Shown piece after piece: positions 31,903-43,034 of a stretch of DNA of 64,000 nt; position 1 is the first letter of the stretch; every line of letters begins with the position of its first letter. Location: positions 3,596,001 to 3,660,000 of the forward strand of contig CP099418.1 in NCBI GenBank assembly GCA_024114885.1, written 5' to 3'. The notes beneath the pieces were generated by a model, which saw only the letters and a program-made list of their open reading frames with translations, did no database searches and was not told the DNA's origin. The stretch is from Septoria linicola. Taxonomy: Eukaryota > Ascomycota > Dothideomycetes > Mycosphaerellales > Mycosphaerellaceae. Both the position numbers and the translations under genes were made by a program.

Positions 31903-34098
31903 TCATTGAGCATCCATGAGCACCTTGGTCCAGTCGAAAGCATCCCACTTTTTTCGAAAGCCATCCAGCCTTCGGTCATGCCTCTCCCATCTGCCTTGTT
32001 TCTTGATGACTTCTGGGCCCTTGTCAAGCATGCCGCCTATGATCTCTCTTGCGAAGAGGTCACCCTTCGGCCAACGCCGCTCATCTTCAACCACATGGCC
32101 CATGCCGCCATCGAGAGTGTAGAAGACATGAAAGTAGGGCATTTCCTTGACCATTGATCTCCTGAATGCCGCCTTGCCGTATCCAGGCTTCTGGGTTAGT
32201 GCTAATGTGTCTATAATGGGCTTATGCTGGCTCCACTGCTCGTCCGAGGCGAGGACAGCCTCCTTGAAATATGCTGGTGCATTCTCAGCAAGGTGGTGTG
32301 GTAATGGCACAGCAATGAGTGCCGCGTGGCCTTTGCGGCTATTCATGAATGCCGCATTCTCGTAAAAGATGACGCTCTTGTCCTGAGCGTGGTAGAACCG
32401 GGTGAGAGACTTCATGAAGTTCCTCATCTCCTCCCACTCGTCATCATCGCATTCTAACAGGTTGAGGCGGTGCTGGAGAGGGACGATTACGGCGCCGTTC
32501 TTTGCAATCTCGGGCTCAGTGGCAAGAGTCATGTAGGTGCGAGTGGCCAAGCTGATGACCGGAGCTACAGGCGGCGTGTTTGATTCTTCGTGGTAGCAGA
32601 GTGGGCAATTCTCCAGGACTCTCTGCATCTTCTGAAAGTCGCCAACAGCGGCGTTGCGCAAGTTTGAGTCTGACTTGACAACCTTCTTCGACAAATTTGT
32701 AGCATTGTCGTCCATGTAGTCAAGATCATTCTTGAACCTCCCGTCTTTGGCAATGCGCTCGGCAAAAGCTCGTCCCTCCCCTCCTTGTGCGCCGCGCGTA
32801 CGCTTTTCCTGCTTGACCATGTCCTCGATAGACATGTCTTCATTTTCCTGCACAGTGCCACGCTCGCGAGCGCGTTTGCCAGATAGAGCCGTGACTTCAC
32901 CAGAACGATCACCTGCAAGCATGCGATTCTCCATGTTGCTGAGGACCACTACATCGGGCTGTGCTTGTTGCGCGACACTGGCAGCTTCTGCAGCCTTGTA
33001 CTCCTCTTCAAGATTTGCCACGTCTGGAGCATTGCGAAGCTTCGCCTTCATTAACTGCGCTTTGAGCCGATTGAGGGCACTTTGATCGAGAGCCACGAAG
33101 TGGGAAGGCGTATCTTCTTTCGGCACAGTGCCACTTCGTGCAGAGCTCCGTGCCTTCTGGTGCTCCGGTTCGGCAGCGCGATGGATCTCAGCCTTCATCT
33201 TGCGCTCTTGAAACAGCTCGCCGGATGGCTTCTCGAGCCCTACATATTCCTTGCCGTACATCTTCCGCCGGTCCACCTCGCGCTCCTCTTCTCGTGCGTC
33301 ATCAAACAACCGAAGATCACCGTAGGTCTCTAGTGCGACATCTTCTACGGACCTGGCTGTGTCCTGGGCCTTTCGATACACGCCTTTGAGCTTCGTTATA
33401 CGCCATGAGCTACCGCCATCGCCGAACGTGTAGTCCACATTATGCTGCGCCGGCTCGTCTGGCACTCCTACTAGCTGGGCACTCTCCTCCCCGTCTGAGT
33501 CAAGATCGTTCTGAAGATCTGCCAAGTGCTGATTGACTTGCTTCTCGGTGACTTTGAAATTGTGACTGTCCTTTGCCCCGATGAACTGACTAGGCGGTGA
33601 TTTGGGCCGTTTCCTCTGAACATAATCGACATCCAAGGCCGCTGGGTCTTGCATCCAAGAGTCGCGCTGCATCTTCTGAGATTCCGCGTCCTGGTCTCGC
33701 TGATCCAGAATGATCTCCTCCGGCGGCACACCAACAGCATCCTTCTCAATCCAACCATCTTCGCCATCACTATCAAAGACCTTCAGCGCTTTCTCATCCT
33801 CCCTCTTTGGATCTCCTCGTGGAGAGCGGCTGCGATGTCTCTTTCTTCGCCTGTCCGAGTCTTCATGATCGCGGTGACGTCGTTTATGGCTCGATCTTGC
33901 CGCATCCCCCTCGTCCCTCTCGCGGCGATGTCGCCTGTCGCGATCGTCGTCTTTGCTGCGACGCGAGCGATGTTCTCGATGATCTCGGTCTCGATGGTGG
34001 TGATGGTGATGTCTGCGCTCACGATGGCCGGTCTCATCCTCATCGCGCTCCTTGCGCCCGGCCAGCTCCCTTTCAAACGCTTCAAGACTGTCCGCCAT
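31903..34098 (-). CDS. CWF19: Cwf19-like spliceosome/RNA debranching factor
   Basis: Single exon of 731 residues starting MADSLEAFERELAGRKE. The first 120 residues are an extreme Arg/His/Asp/Ser-rich region (HHHHHHRDRDHREHRSRR), as in many splicing factors. The C-terminal half has the two CwfJ domains. The first, at about residues 510-640, includes ENCPLCYHEE, a zinc-binding Cys pair, VIPLQH-like VIVPLQHRLNLLECDDDEWEE and HIT-fold-like strands. The second ends with RWPKGDLFAREIIGGMLDK. Cwf19/CWF19L2 associates with the post-splicing complex and is linked to lariat-intron turnover together with debranching enzyme. Length and domain order match the family. The gene is head to head with GPN1 across a 210-bp promoter that contains a perfect inverted repeat. 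Confidence 0.92.
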   Translation of the reverse strand: MADSLEAFERELAGRKERDEDETGHRERRHHHHHHRDRDHREHRSRRSKDDDRDRRHRRERDEGDAARSSHKRRHRDHEDSDRRRKRHRSRSPRGDPKREDEKALKVFDSDGEDGWIEKDAVGVPPEEIILDQRDQDAESQKMQRDSWMQDPAALDVDYVQRKRPKSPPSQFIGAKDSHNFKVTEKQVNQHLADLQNDLDSDGEESAQLVGVPDEPAQHNVDYTFGDGGSSWRITKLKGVYRKAQDTARSVEDVALETYGDLRLFDDAREEEREVDRRKMYGKEYVGLEKPSGELFQERKMKAEIHRAAEPEHQKARSSARSGTVPKEDTPSHFVALDQSALNRLKAQLMKAKLRNAPDVANLEEEYKAAEAASVAQQAQPDVVVLSNMENRMLAGDRSGEVTALSGKRARERGTVQENEDMSIEDMVKQEKRTRGAQGGEGRAFAERIAKDGRFKNDLDYMDDNATNLSKKVVKSDSNLRNAAVGDFQKMQRVLENCPLCYHEESNTPPVAPVISLATRTYMTLATEPEIAKNGAVIVPLQHRLNLLECDDDEWEEMRNFMKSLTRFYHAQDKSVIFYENAAFMNSRKGHAALIAVPLPHHLAENAPAYFKEAVLASDEQWSQHKPIIDTLALTQKPGYGKAAFRRSMVKEMPYFHVFYTLDGGMGHVVEDERRWPKGDLFAREIIGGMLDKGPEVIKKQGRWERHDRRLDGFRKKWDAFDWTKVLMDAQ

Positions 34099-34308
34099 TG
34101 TGATTGTGAGAGCGATCGCAGAAGAGTCGAAAAAGTTGTGAGATGTGGAAGTCTGACGTAGGTCAATTGGTGGGAAGATTTCATGTGATTGTCAAACCCT
34201 GACAATCACATGAAATCTTCCCATCTATCGATCAACTGTTCCGTTTCTGCCACCGCACACTCTTGGTCAACACTTTATTACTGGTGCCCAGACAACAGAG
34301 GGACATCG
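34099..34308. promoter_or_regulatory. Bidirectional promoter between Cwf19 and GPN1
   Basis: Only 210 bases separate the two divergent start codons. The region has no TATA box I can see. It contains the perfect inverted repeat annotated next, which is the most prominent candidate for a shared control element or a structure in the 5' UTR of either transcript. Confidence 0.6.
34171..34223. repeat. Perfect inverted repeat, 24-bp arms, 5-nt loop
   Basis: Left arm 34171-34194 begins TGGGAAGATTTCATG and the right arm 34200-34223 is its exact reverse complement, separated by AACCC. An RNA or cruciform stem of 24 pairs with a 5-nt loop would form. It ends 85 bases before the GPN1 ATG and starts 73 bases from the Cwf19 ATG. 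Confidence 0.9.
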
Positions 34309-35535
34309 ATGGCCACCAACATGGATCCACCGTGTGCCATTGTGTGCGTGGGCATGGCTGGATCGGGCAAGACGACATTCATGCAGAGAATCAACGCGCA
34401 CCTCCACGCCCAGTGCCAGACTCAGAAGCAGCAGCAACCACCATATGTCGTCAATCTCGATCCCGCAGTGCGCAGTGTGCCTTTTGACTCCAACATTGAC
34501 ATCCGCGACTCGGTCAACTACAAAGAAGTCATGAAGCAGTACCACTTGGGCCCCAACGGCGGCATTCTCACCAGCTTGAACCTCTTCACCACCAAGATCG
34601 ACCAAGTCATGGCCATTCTGGAGAAGCGATGTCTGCCTGCCGCTCCTCCTGCGACTGCCACTGCCTCCTCCGCTCCTGCCTCTGTGGTCGCCGTACCTGC
34701 CACTCCCACTCACATCATCGTCGACACGCCGGGGCAGATTGAGGTGTTTGTGTGGTCCGCTTCAGGCAACATCCTGCTCTCGTCGCTGGCTTCGACGTTC
34801 CCCACTGTCATTGCCTACATCATTGACACGCCACGCTCTACGGAAAACACGAGCACCTTCATGTCCAACATGCTCTATGCCATAAGTATCCTGTACAAGA
34901 CCAAGCTTCCCATGGTGCTCGTCTTCAACAAGACCGATGTCAAGTCGCAAGAAGGCGCCGTGGAATGGATGCGCGACTTTGAGTCCTTTCAAGCGGCCGT
35001 GCAGCGTGAAGAGGAAGACCAGCGCGAAGGCGGTGGCTACATGGGTCCTCTGCTCAACAGCATGAGCCTTGTGCTCGAGGAATTCTACAACCACCTTTCC
35101 GTGGTTGGCGTGTCCTCCATGACTGGCGATGGCATCGATGACTTCTTCGAGGCTGTAGAGGGCAAGAGGCAAGAGTTTGAAAGTGACTACAAGCCGGAGC
35201 TCGCGCGGCGACGACAAGAAGCAGAAGAGCAGAAGTCTCAGATTCGTGAAAATGAGGTAAGCCGGATGATGAAGGACATGAGTGTATCCTCAAAAGCGAA
35301 GGGAACGGGCAAGTATGCCTCCAAAGACGAGCCAGAGACCGTCAGCGATATGGAAGACATGGAAGACGAGGACGAGGACGATCATGGGCTAATCGAGCGG
35401 GATGAGGAAGAAGAGGAGATCAACGCAGCTTTCGAGGAAGGAGTCAAGGCCCGCTACGAGGCGGCTTTACGAGAGAGTGGTCCAGATGCTGCCGCCAGTT
35501 CTGCTGCGGCGTACATCCGGTCAACCCAGCGCTGA
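34309..35535 (+). CDS. NPA3: GPN-loop GTPase 1 (Npa3/XAB1)
   Basis: Single exon, 408 residues, from the ATG at 34309; the open frame before it has no ATG that would fit the family. The P-loop is GMAGSGKTT (residues 15-23), followed by VVNLDPAV (about 47-54) and the family-defining Gly-Pro-Asn loop HLGPNGG (GPN at 81-83). Switch II is DTPGQIEVF and the guanine-specifying motif is NKTD. A Pro/Ala-rich insertion (about residues 108-132) sits between the GPN region and switch II. The C-terminal 90 residues are very acidic (EDMEDEDEDD), as in other GPN1 proteins. GPN1 works with GPN2 and GPN3 in assembly and nuclear import of RNA polymerase II, which fits with a promoter shared with a splicing factor. 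Confidence 0.95.
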   Translation: MATNMDPPCAIVCVGMAGSGKTTFMQRINAHLHAQCQTQKQQQPPYVVNLDPAVRSVPFDSNIDIRDSVNYKEVMKQYHLGPNGGILTSLNLFTTKIDQVMAILEKRCLPAAPPATATASSAPASVVAVPATPTHIIVDTPGQIEVFVWSASGNILLSSLASTFPTVIAYIIDTPRSTENTSTFMSNMLYAISILYKTKLPMVLVFNKTDVKSQEGAVEWMRDFESFQAAVQREEEDQREGGGYMGPLLNSMSLVLEEFYNHLSVVGVSSMTGDGIDDFFEAVEGKRQEFESDYKPELARRRQEAEEQKSQIRENEVSRMMKDMSVSSKAKGTGKYASKDEPETVSDMEDMEDEDEDDHGLIERDEEEEEINAAFEEGVKARYEAALRESGPDAAASSAAAYIRSTQR

Positions 35536-37095
35536 ACAAGCTGGACGCGCAGAACGAGCTGGACGCGCAAGACGATTCTTGAGAGTTGATTGTGGTATGG
35601 ATAACCCACGTTTAGGCACAGGGCGCTATATGAAAGCAACGTAGGTCCACTTGGTGAGACATTCAGCGACAACTGTGGAATGGAGCGACTGCTGTTGCCA
35701 ATAGCATGACTCGGCGTGAACCTGCATGATCGCACGACATGGACAGGCCAACCTTTGATGAGCAGATCTCGATCCTGGAAACAACCACTTCTAGTGCGTT
35801 TACCTGTCCCCTGGCGTTAGGTCTTGGTTCCCAAGGCGACCTCACCCCGCAAGCTCGGCCATAGCACTCATCTGTTATGAGAAACGAGAACCGCCCTGAA
35901 ACGGTGCAACTTGTGATACACCAGCTTTGTCTGCAAACCTGGCCAAAGCAATATAGGGTAATGTAGAAGAGCACATCAACCAAGGGACTGTGCTGGGGCT
36001 GGGATGGAAACATCGTCCGATTATTGAACGGGCTGTGAGTCGAGATTGATTGTGGGTGTTGGCATGACGTCTTCACCACGAGCATCTGTATAGCAATTAC
36101 AGCAAATCTCATCGGGCGGAGGACCACTGCGGATGCGCAAGACCGATGATGGAAAGACATGATTGTAGAGTATAGATGGACCAGGTCGCTTAGAAGACTT
36201 GTCAATCCCACTTGATCACATTCAACGGTCGAGTACAGCCGAACCAAGGGACTGATTCATGGGGCTCACACTCAAATATGACCCCTGCTTGTTCACCAGC
36301 CAACTACCGATCAACGTCGTGCTAAGCTCTAGTTCAGTCAATGGCTGTCTTCGTGTTTCGGTCATGGAAAGCAGTTCTCATGAATCATATACCATTGACA
36401 AGCTTGTTCCCCATCACCCAGCCATCTATCTGCGTCCAAAGGTGTGAAATGTGATGATCCATGCTTCAGGTGTTCAGATATATGTTATGGCTTGCGGAAA
36501 ACTTTGGATCACACAACACGGTCTGATCCAGGCGTGAGACATACGCATAGGAGGCTGGGAATACCTAGTCGCAGTGCTGCGTCACAGTGAAGCAGCATCT
36601 GCTCGAATGTGTGACGAAAACCTATTGGCTCGAGATTGAGTGCTGATTCATGGAATAGTCACATCTCATCTTTAGTAAATCGTGGAGATACTGCAAATGT
36701 GCTGAATTTGTCTTGTTCATGGTTTGTTATTCTGGTCGCAGTAGCTAAAGTTGGCCAGCAATGCAGGCTACTGTTCCGTGTGTGTTCGTCTCACGGTGGC
36801 TTTCATATCGCCATCTCGTGTTGCATGTACTGCTGGTCTTATGTTCTTCTCCTTGCCCATCTTCGTATTCGTGGCACTATTAAGACTTTCGCATAAAAGT
36901 TTGTTCGACACACTTTGGCCATCCTCCTCAGCCATGCTGACGATCTGTTCGTCTGTGTATCATTCACTCCAGAAAGGGCAAATATGCTTCCTCCCAATTC
37001 ATTTCCATGACTGGCCGAACTGACGCCTGTGAAAACAATTCTGTGGGTATATCGCTCGAAAACATTCCGTACTCAAAACATCCAGACTCGCCATC
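35536..37095. other. Intergenic region between convergent genes
   Basis: About 1.56 kb between the convergent 3' ends of GPN1 and the C2H2 gene. Right after the GPN1 stop a 15-base element close to GAGCTGGACGCGCA occurs twice in tandem (about 35539-35572). The rest shows no feature I can support; the longest open frames have no coding character. Confidence 0.35.
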
Positions 37096-38481
37096 CTACG
37101 GCGTGTGTTGGTCAGAAGTCTCTTGGGAGGGACTGCGCGATTGAGACTTCTCAAGCATCCGGGCGTGCTCACTCGCTGCTAATGCCAGGCTGTTCAGGCC
37201 ATTGCTAAGACCAGGGCTTGGATAGCTATAGTGAAGCGTTTCTGGGTCCACCATAGGTGCCGTTGGCGGCACGTAATCGAGAGACGAAGCGAAGCTCGCA
37301 CGGTGGAGTGGAGGACGGCCATTCAGATCTGGCATGGCCAGCGGTAGGCTGGGAATTGGGCCACTGTCCATAGTGTTGAGAAAATACGGGCCCGAGCCAG
37401 CCATCATCACCTGGTCCATTGCAAGCTGTTGTGGTATTTGCTGTGCATGTGATTGGACATGCTCGATAGCTTGTGCAGCTTGTTGTGCTTGAACAGCTTG
37501 TGCCTGTTCCGCCAACTGTTGCTCCACTGCGGCCTCCAACGCAGGCTCTGACTTGACAGAGGTCTTCTTCGATGGTGCCTTGGTTGCCTTCTTCACCTTC
37601 GAGTCGTCATTTGACGTGCGCGAAGCGCCACGCCCGTTTTGATGCGTTCTCCGGTGCTGCTCCATGTTGTCCTTGCGCGTGAATGCCTTGTTACACTCGG
37701 GACAGAAGGCATCCTTCTTGCCAGTGTGCTTCTTCGCGTGTCGAGCAGCATGTCCGGAAGTCGTAAAGAAATCTGTGCACCCAACCTGCTTGGCCATTGG
37801 GCAAGGGTAGTGGTTCTTCTTCTGTGATTTTTGGTTCGATTGCGTAGACACTGTGGACACTCGAGAGGGCTCCGAAGCAGGTGAGTTTGATGGGCGGAAT
37901 ACCTGAGCATTCTGCTGTGGCTGTCGGGGGAGAATCTGCGGCTGCAACTGTTGCGGCTGTTGATGGGGCTGCTGCAACTGTTGCGGCTGTTGATGGGGCT
38001 GCTGCTGCTGCTGCTGAAGGTGGTGTTGTTGTGGTGGTTGCTGCTGAGGCGCGATGTGAGGCGGCATTGGGTAGGCTTGTGGCATGCTGCCAGTCACATC
38101 TGGGATGGGTGGGTACAGAGAGGCATTCGGGTCGTCCATTTTGGCGAATGCGTGGTTGGCGTGATTCAAATAATAGCGTTGCTGATGTTGCGATTGATGG
38201 CTCGCGTGTGGCCTTGACGTCAGCTGGTGATGATGCGCAGCCTGGTCGAAGCTGCTGAATGCCGGCGAAAGCGGCGAAGGAGTGGAGAAGGCACGCGAGT
38301 CGCTCGATGAAGTGCGCGACAAGATGGGTGTTTGCGGCGACAGACTCGGAGTGGAGTCGCAGCTAGAGGAGGACGCGCGCGAGTGCAAGCTGAGCGGCGG
38401 TAGGTGAACCTTGGCGTGCGATCCGTCACTACTGTCGTTGAGCAGTGATGTTATGGACATGCAATTTCTACCGTCCATCAT
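37096..38481 (-). CDS. C2H2 zinc-finger transcription factor with Gln-rich region
   Basis: Single exon; the first in-frame ATG of the coding-like part is at 38481, giving 461 residues (MMDGRNCMSITSLLND). The N-terminal half is Ser/Pro/His/Gln-rich with a long Gln/His/Pro tract. Two zinc fingers lie at about residues 230-285. The first is an unusual form with widely spaced cysteines (CPMAKQVGC then SGHAARHAKKH), and the second is a classic C-x2-C-x12-H-x3-H finger (FCPECNKAFTRKDNMEQHRR). The basic stretch after the fingers (KKATKAPSKK) may be a nuclear signal. The finger pair resembles fungal stress or development regulators, but I cannot assign an ortholog. An exact 30-bp tandem duplication at 37941-38000 encodes part of the Gln tract. 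The 5' region beyond it is long (over 3 kb without a gene). Confidence 0.82.
   Translation of the reverse strand: MMDGRNCMSITSLLNDSSDGSHAKVHLPPLSLHSRASSSSCDSTPSLSPQTPILSRTSSSDSRAFSTPSPLSPAFSSFDQAAHHHQLTSRPHASHQSQHQQRYYLNHANHAFAKMDDPNASLYPPIPDVTGSMPQAYPMPPHIAPQQQPPQQHHLQQQQQQPHQQPQQLQQPHQQPQQLQPQILPRQPQQNAQVFRPSNSPASEPSRVSTVSTQSNQKSQKKNHYPCPMAKQVGCTDFFTTSGHAARHAKKHTGKKDAFCPECNKAFTRKDNMEQHRRTHQNGRGASRTSNDDSKVKKATKAPSKKTSVKSEPALEAAVEQQLAEQAQAVQAQQAAQAIEHVQSHAQQIPQQLAMDQVMMAGSGPYFLNTMDSGPIPSLPLAMPDLNGRPPLHRASFASSLDYVPPTAPMVDPETLHYSYPSPGLSNGLNSLALAASEHARMLEKSQSRSPSQETSDQHTP
37941..38000. repeat. Exact 30-bp tandem duplication inside C2H2 gene
   Basis: The 30-base unit at 37941-37970 is repeated without change at 37971-38000, followed by a CTG run. 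In the protein it encodes a doubled HQQPQQLQQP-type segment within the Gln-rich tract. The lack of differences suggests a recent duplication. Confidence 0.9.
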
Positions 38482-41400
38482 GTGTGAGCCAAGATCCAGA
38501 TTGTGGTGAGTTGGAGAAGCAGTGAGAAGGTGAATGCGCAGATGAGCACGTGCAGGCCGAGGCGAGTTCGAGTTGTGAATGAACGCGTGCTGATGGTGCT
38601 GAAGCTGATGATGGTCCAAGATGAGCTAGTGCTGTTGCTATTGCTGCGGCTGCTGTCGCTGTTCGTTGCTCGTGGTCGATGGCAAGTAGCAGACAAGGTA
38701 AAGTGCACAGGAGATGCGGCAGGCGGTTATGCAGGTGTGGTGAAGCAGTAGTAGTGTAGTGGCTGCGACGAGTAGTGGTGGTAGCTGGCGGCAAGGTCTG
38801 TCTTGAAGGGACAGGGCCCCCGAGGGCAGCGCAGCGGTACACTATTAACAGTACAACGCGGGACCAAGGTTACAGGCCGGCAGCAGACGAAAGTGTGTGA
38901 TCGTTCATCATCCCAGAACGCGCCGAGGGTGCATGGGAAGGGAAAGTGTTTGGAGCAAAAGAGGGTCAAGCAGACCCTGTATGCAGTGCGCTTTTGAAGA
39001 GGATCAGAGACAGAGGGCGATGTGGGTAACGGACATGGTTTCCAATGTCCCACATCTTGCTAGTCTCTAGCCTGCAGAGCTATAGCCTGCCGACTTTGGC
39101 GTGTCCAGGAACTCTATTCGACCCATCGACCGATCGCTTGTGGCTGATGAGGAGACTCTGCTTGGCCAGGAGCGCAGCTGCATGCTCCCACGGCCAGCAA
39201 GGCTCGCGAGCCCAGCAAACACACAGCTGTCTCGCGACCAACCGCAGTGCTGCAGAAACCATTATCAGGCAATCTCTGACTGCGGCCCAAAAGATCCGGC
39301 GTTGTGTGAAACACAATGCTGCGCCCTGGCCAGCCTCCACTCGGCGTGTATAGCAGTGCTCAGTGCGCCTATGCTTGCGATCGAGATCGGACTGGCTATC
39401 AGCGTCACGGTGTCATTGCCAACCTCTACTGCGCCAATCTGGCACCGACCTGCGGCTTTGCCCGGCGATCGTCCCCCGCCCTCGAAGCCAATCATTATTG
39501 AAACGATTCATCAGTGACAGTGGTAGTAGTGAGAGCTCATATGAGATGATACGGAGTCTTCGAGCTCAGGACCTTGTTGTCGTGTGCCGCTTCGTTCTGC
39601 CCGTCTACCGTCAACACTCCATGCAGGTAAGCGAGCAAGGAACTACCACGTACAATTACTGTGCTTTGTTCAGCACGCAGGAAAGTCCGGCATCGCGTGG
39701 CTCATTTTCGCGATCACTACACGACCTATTCCCTTTCCAACCTTTCTTGTAAGCTTGCAAAGTATGCTACTCACACGACACGTTCCCCGACACGACACGC
39801 CGACTCACAATCGCTAAAATTGTTCGAGCATTGAGCCTGTTGCCGTGTCAGTCACTTGTCTGAATAATGCAGGGTCGCTGAGTCGTTCGTGACCTCTCGT
39901 CACATTTCAGAGTGTTTCGCAGTCACCAGCAGCACCACTCACACCGCCGGCTCTTGGTGATGAGGCTCTCTGTGTCAGGCACGTTGTGGCGCACCACTGC
40001 ACCAGCCTTTGACTTTGACCTGCATTAACGCCGCAAACGTGTGAACGTCGATCGCGCGCAACATCTCGATTCGACCTCGCCCTCTGTGCTGCACCCTGGT
40101 CATCTTCCTGCACCAGCTCCTGTTTGTCAGGCATCTTCGATTCCTTTCGTCTTCCGCGGCGACCATCTCCTGCCAGCAGACCGGCGCTCTCGACGGAGAC
40201 TGATCCGGCAGCACTGCGTGCAGGGGCGTCGCAGACCATTTTGGCGTCTTTCTTTGGCGCCGCGCCTTACTCTCGGTGCCGACGTCATTGCACGAGAGTC
40301 AGATCACCATGACGAATGAAAGAACGCTCCGGAACCATCACCGTTGTCAGCCGTCTAAGCAAAACTTTTTCGGAAAGCGAGATAAAGGTCAGACTGAGGG
40401 CTCTCCACAGCAGTACGAGCGAGACCGCTGCCGCGTGACTTCCGTGGACAGGACTAAACTCTGGATGCCTTGCTTCGTCAGCCTTCACCTGCAAGCTGAG
40501 AACGAGAAGCGCGGAAGACTTTATCAGGGCAACGCCTCGTCAAGTATCAAATTCTAACACCAAAACGACAATTCAGACGCGTATGGGTGCCGTAAGAAGC
40601 ATTTTCCAAGCCCGCGCGCGTTGCCGGTATGTGTACCGCGAGAGTGACTACTGCTTTAACGTGCTGGTACAGATCGTTTATTCCAAAGCTGTTAGTAGCT
40701 TAGCTATCGCATGCAACCCGGCAAACAGCCCGACCCAGCAGCATCTGACAGCCAATCGTCGATCCCACAAATCTCATATGCAGGCATACCGCTCCGTAAC
40801 TTGAGCGAATCAGATATGCTCGCGGAATCGCTGTCATCTGCATAGACTGGGTCGACTAGCAAGATCGATGGATTTGCTTGAGGGCAAAGGTGGTACCACA
40901 TCTCGGTAGCTCATCCACTCGTATGTCAAGTCGTGCTGAAGAATACGGATTACTAGTTGCCATGGAATGTTCTCCACACACCCAGTAGTCCACAGCGATG
41001 GTAATTTATCAAAGAGTAATGATTACTCGACGCAGCACTCCTTGGCTACTACTATCATGTGGTAGCCCTCCACAATGTCATCAGAGCGAAAGCTCGTCTT
41101 TGGTGCATTCGCGCAGATTCGGGTTGAACAAGTATCACTTAGGGACGAAGACCTGTGAAGTTCTACAACCATCTGCAATTGAAGGAAACATCTCACAGTC
41201 GCTCTAGTCTGGTCGTCTCTTCAACGCGACATGTGTGAAGAGCCACGGACGCGCCTCCGTTCAGGTTCCGACAAGCAGGCCCAGGGTCGAATCGGCAGAA
41301 AGGCAGGGACTCTTATCGAGACAATCGATTTGTGCCACAAGTATGTTAGTGGTGGCTGGAGCTCACGGCCACGGAGCCGTCTCCTGATTGATGTGCATCA

Positions 41401-41882
41401 GACATATGTCACAGACAATCTCTACATGTGTGAATAGATGTTCGTGTCGACTTTTGAGTGGCTACCATCGACAAGCTTGCGAGCGAGAGCATGGCAACGG
41501 CGCAGTATTGTTCGTTCCGGAGAGCAGGTCCTTCCCACGAAACACTACGACTCTCAGGGATTATTGCAGTCGAGGTGGTGCATGGTTCCGGAGAAAATCT
41601 GCTGAGGAGGTGCCCTTCATTGATATACAACAGCAGCAAGTCATGATATGTCTCTGTATGGTCAAACACATGACCAGCACTATCAGCGGCTGGTGATCGT
41701 GGCACTGAGACGAGGGTCAAAAAGTGAGGGATGGCTTCGATGGGCTTTGAAAACAATCGTTATGTCGACGGCCGAATGGCACGCTTCGATAATCAGGCTG
41801 CTGTAACGATGTACGCCTTGATAACTCTGCTTCTGAATATCTCGCTGTGCTCAATGCGTATGTGTTAATGCTGTGGTACTTC
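38482..41882. other. Long intergenic region upstream of C2H2 factor
   Basis: About 3.4 kb with no gene I can support. The right side is the 3' flank of the GST gene; the left side is the promoter of the C2H2 factor, whose long 5' region is typical of regulated transcription factors. Several overlapping open frames exist at 39.0-40.6 kb, some with mild coding character, but none could be resolved. Confidence 0.35.
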
Positions 41883-43034
41883 TCATGGAAGGCCGCCTCC
41901 AGAATTGATAGCTTCCCGCACTTGGGATGTGTTCGGTCTGTTTTCCGCATATCGCTCGTAACTGTCGAGGTACAAATCGTCTATAGAGAAATCTCAGTTA
42001 GCTACTCCCAGAGGTAATCTCGTGCCGTGCAGCTGAGACGCCCGTCCAGGGAAGCCGCAGTCCGAGGTGTCGTAGGGTGGGCAGTGCTTTCGAGGAAGTT
42101 TTACTCACCAGTACTTGTCGTGTTCTTCACTGGCTCGCTGTCTTCAATCGCTCGGACCCAGCGCTGGAAAAGGTCAGCAGCAGGCCGCGGACTCAATCTA
42201 TGGGGAAGCGTATTGAAGACTGACCTCAAACCGACTGCCTGGTTCGGGGCTAGGCCACCCCCGATATGGTTTCAACACTTTGTCCATTCGGACGACCCAA
42301 GGGGCGATTTGAACATCTACAAAACTCATCTCTGAACCCAGGAAGAACGGTCCATCGTGATCTGCAGCGTCCACTACTTTCGAGATCTGCTCCTTGAGCT
42401 CGCGGGCGAATTTGACTTGATCCTCAGCCTCCTGTGCCTGGAGGTATTTGTAAAAGGCGGGAATGATGTGCCTATTGATATGGTCGGACCACTGAGGTGG
42501 TGGCGACAAGATCAGTATCCTGGTCTCGAACATACGGTTACTACAGTCGTTCTGAGACTCACAAGTCGAGAATGAGCTCGCAGCTTCGGATCGGGTGGCA
42601 GTAGATGAGGACCTTGGTTGAGATCCTCTAAATATTCCATGAGAACCGTACTTTCGTAGCTTCCCCAATTTCCATGTCGAAGCGCTGGCACAAGGCCTCT
42701 GGGGTTGATGTCCAACAAAAGCTTTGGCTTTCGGTAGACATCGACTTCAACATATTCATAATCGAGACCCTTGAATTCCAAAGAGATCCACACTCTGTGG
42801 ACGAACGGGCAGAAACAACTGCCGTAGCTGGAGAACAGAGGTCAAGCTGAGTGGCAGAAGCCCATTGTTGTCGACTGCTTACAGCTTCAGGTCGTTCTCT
42901 GTGGCGTGGGCGTTCGCCGTCTCAAGTGCTTTGCCGGTAGGCTGCTTGTGATAAGTCTTCTTCTGAGCATCACCGCCTTGATTCGGATCGAGTTCTTGCT
43001 TGGAGGAGCTGTTAGATGAATCATTTGTCGACAT
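41883..43034 (-). CDS. Glutathione S-transferase-like protein, omega-type N-terminus
   Basis: Five exons fit: 43034-42883, 42827-42563, 42491-42225, 42163-42109 and 41980-41883, giving 278 residues in phase; introns are 55 to 128 nt. After a 50-residue hydrophilic N-terminus (Ser/Asn/Lys-rich), a thioredoxin-fold GST domain begins LYGSCFCPFVHRVWISLEFK. The C-x-C-P-F motif puts a cysteine at the active site, as in omega-class GSTs and dehydroascorbate reductases. The conserved NPRGLVPALRHGNW (cis-Pro) and STVLMEYLEDL follow. The C-terminal helical domain includes GPFFLGSEMSFVDVQIAPW, the usual N-capping/hydrophobic-staple motif. Fungal omega-type GSTs act in thiol reduction and stress. The gene is head to head with eIF3h, with 181 bases between start codons. 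Confidence 0.85.

Noticed and set aside
34189..34308. N-terminal extension of GPN1
   Set aside because: The open frame begins with TTG inside the inverted repeat; the family start is the ATG at 34309.
39045..40560. Several overlapping open frames upstream of the C2H2 gene
   Set aside because: No consistent frame, no splice model and no family resemblance.
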